Source: an uncultured Clostridia bacterium (GTDB lineage Bacteria; Bacillota; Clostridia; TANB77; CAG-508). From it: a stretch of DNA of 41,323 bases. Below the pieces are notes generated by a model that worked only from the letters and a program-made list of their open reading frames with translations, did not search any database and was not told where the DNA came from. Of the stretch, positions 40,259-41,323 are shown in pieces. Location: contig CALXKC010000007.1 of assembly GCA_944388775.1 (NCBI GenBank), forward strand, positions 1-41,323, given 5' to 3'. The first letter of the stretch is position 1, and each line of letters starts with the position of its first letter. Position numbers and translations under genes: made by a program.

Positions 40259-41323
40259 TTATTCTATAATATCAGCAACAACTCCTGAACCAACTGTTCT
40301 ACCACCTTCACGGATAGCAAATCTTAATCCTTTTTCAATAGCGATAGGTGTGATTAATTCGATTGTCATTGATACGTTATCTCCTGGCATAACCATTTCT
40401 GTTCCAGCAGGTAATTCGATAACTCCTGTAACGTCTGTTGTTCTAAAATAGAATTGTGGTCTATATCCATTGAAGAATGGTGTATGTCTTCCACCTTCTT
40501 CTTTAGTTAATACATAAACTTCTGAAGTGAATTTTGTATGTGGATGAATTGTTCCTGGTTTACAAAGAACTTGACCTCTTTCAATTTCTTTTCTATCGAT
40601 TCCTCTTAATAATGCTCCGATATTATCTCCAGCTTCAGCTTGGTCTAATAATTTTCTGAACATTTCTACACCTGTAACAACTGTTTTCTTTCTTTCTGTT
40701 GTTAAACCGATGATTTCAACTTCGTCAGAAACTTTAACTGTTCCTCTTTCTACTCTACCTGTTGCAACTGTTCCACGTCCTGTAATTGTGAATACGTCTT
40801 CAACTGGCATTAAGAATGGTTGATCAACTGGTCTTTCTGGTGTTGGGATATAGCTATCGATTGCATCTAATAATTCTTTCATAGGTGCATATACAGGATC
40901 GTTAGGATCTGTAGATGTACTTTCTAGAACTTTTAATGAAGATCCTTTTATAATTGGAATTTCATCTCCTGGGAAATCATATTCTGTTAATAAGTCTCTA
41001 ACTTCCATTTCAACTAATTCTAATAATTCTGGATCGTCTACCATATCACATTTATTTAAGTAAACAACGATGTATTTAACACCAACTTGTCTAGCTAATA
41101 AGATGTGTTCTCTTGTTTGTGGCATAGGACCATCAGCTGCTGAAACTACTAATATAGCTCCATCCATTTGAGCTGCACCTGTAATCATGTTCTTTACATA
41201 GTCAGCATGTCCTGGACAGTCTACGTGTGCATAGTGTCTCTTTTCTGTTTCATATTCTACGTGAGCTGTGTTGATTGTGATTCCTCTTGCTTTTTCTTCT
41301 GGTGCTCCGTCGATTTGATCATA
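40259..41323 (-). CDS. tuf: Elongation factor Tu, 5' end cut by window
   Basis: 354 residues visible of about 397; about 40 N-terminal residues are beyond the window. Visible motifs include [14 protein letters not shown] (switch I), [12 protein letters not shown] (G3), NKCDMVDD (G4) and the domain 2-3 sequence ending [10 protein letters not shown]. It delivers aminoacyl-tRNA to the ribosome. GC content is higher and codon use more restricted than in neighbours, as expected for a highly expressed gene. Confidence 0.97.
   Translation of the reverse strand, partial: YDQIDGAPEEKARGITINTAHVEYETEKRHYAHVDCPGHADYVKNMITGAAQMDGAILVVSAADGPMPQTREHILLARQVGVKYIVVYLNKCDMVDDPELLELVEMEVRDLLTEYDFPGDEIPIIKGSSLKVLESTSTDPNDPVYAPMKELLDAIDSYIPTPERPVDQPFLMPVEDVFTITGRGTVATGRVERGTVKVSDEVEIIGLTTERKKTVVTGVEMFRKLLDQAEAGDNIGALLRGIDRKEIERGQVLCKPGTIHPHTKFTSEVYVLTKEEGGRHTPFFNGYRPQFYFRTTDVTGVIELPAGTEMVMPGDNVSMTIELITPIAIEKGLRFAIREGGRTVGSGVVADIIE

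Overview
The window is very AT-rich, with standard-code genes, strong AGGAGG-type ribosome binding sites and sigma-A-like promoters. This suggests a low-GC Firmicute, probably an anaerobic gut clostridium of an uncultured lineage. That placement is inference, based on clostridial-style prepilin proteins, YitT, Ogg, AddB, Elp3-like radical SAM, PlsX/AcpP and EF-Tu. No rRNA and no CRISPR array were seen.

Layout. (1) 1-13.0 kb is chromosome: a truncated AAA ATPase gene behind three phased repeats, an MFS transporter, a PgeF/YfiH-like protein, addB (broken by a frameshift), an Ogg-type DNA glycosylase, YitT, a radical SAM protein and RNase III, all on the minus strand. Two plus-strand envelope genes follow (G5-SH3-glucosaminidase, and a membrane-anchored unknown). 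(2) 13.0-13.3 kb is a tRNA-Gly/tRNA-Cys operon. (3) 13.3-27.6 kb is an integrative element in the 3' end of tRNA-Cys. It has a 14-bp core repeat at both ends, phased 13-bp arm-type repeats inside both ends and a tyrosine integrase at the right end. It carries a HEPN protein, small membrane proteins, three XRE or excisionase-like regulators, a serine recombinase with a candidate res site, a 20-residue membrane peptide, candidate small RNAs, a 244-bp multi-hairpin block and a helicase-like gene interrupted by an in-frame UGA. No relaxase, conjugation or capsid genes were recognised. (4) 27.6-35.4 kb is chromosome: a large thioester-domain surface protein, a D-Ala-D-Ala carboxypeptidase, acpP and plsX. 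(5) 35.4-40.0 kb is a diversity-generating retroelement (DGR): reverse transcriptase, Avd, template repeat (TR), variable target protein and an upstream prepilin-like protein with a 462-bp tandem repeat. (6) The window ends inside tuf.

Two systems stand out. First, two related cassettes lie just right of attL and just right of attR. In each, a roughly 80-nt plus-strand RNA with its own consensus promoter and intrinsic terminator converges on a minus-strand gene for a 33- or 41-residue soluble peptide. Each RNA carries a near-copy of the antisense of its own neighbour's start-codon region, and this recognition sequence differs completely between the cassettes while matching within each. This resembles the par/Fst-type antisense arrangement, but the peptides lack a membrane segment. 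Second, the DGR is compact: TR and variable repeat (VR) align over 56 ungapped bases with nine differences, all at template adenines, concentrated on seven consecutive AAY codons. The TR lies inside a putative RNA closed by an 11-bp terminal helix and followed by a terminator.

Functional names come from motif recognition by eye; no database search was possible. Start codons were re-chosen where the ribosome binding site argued for it.
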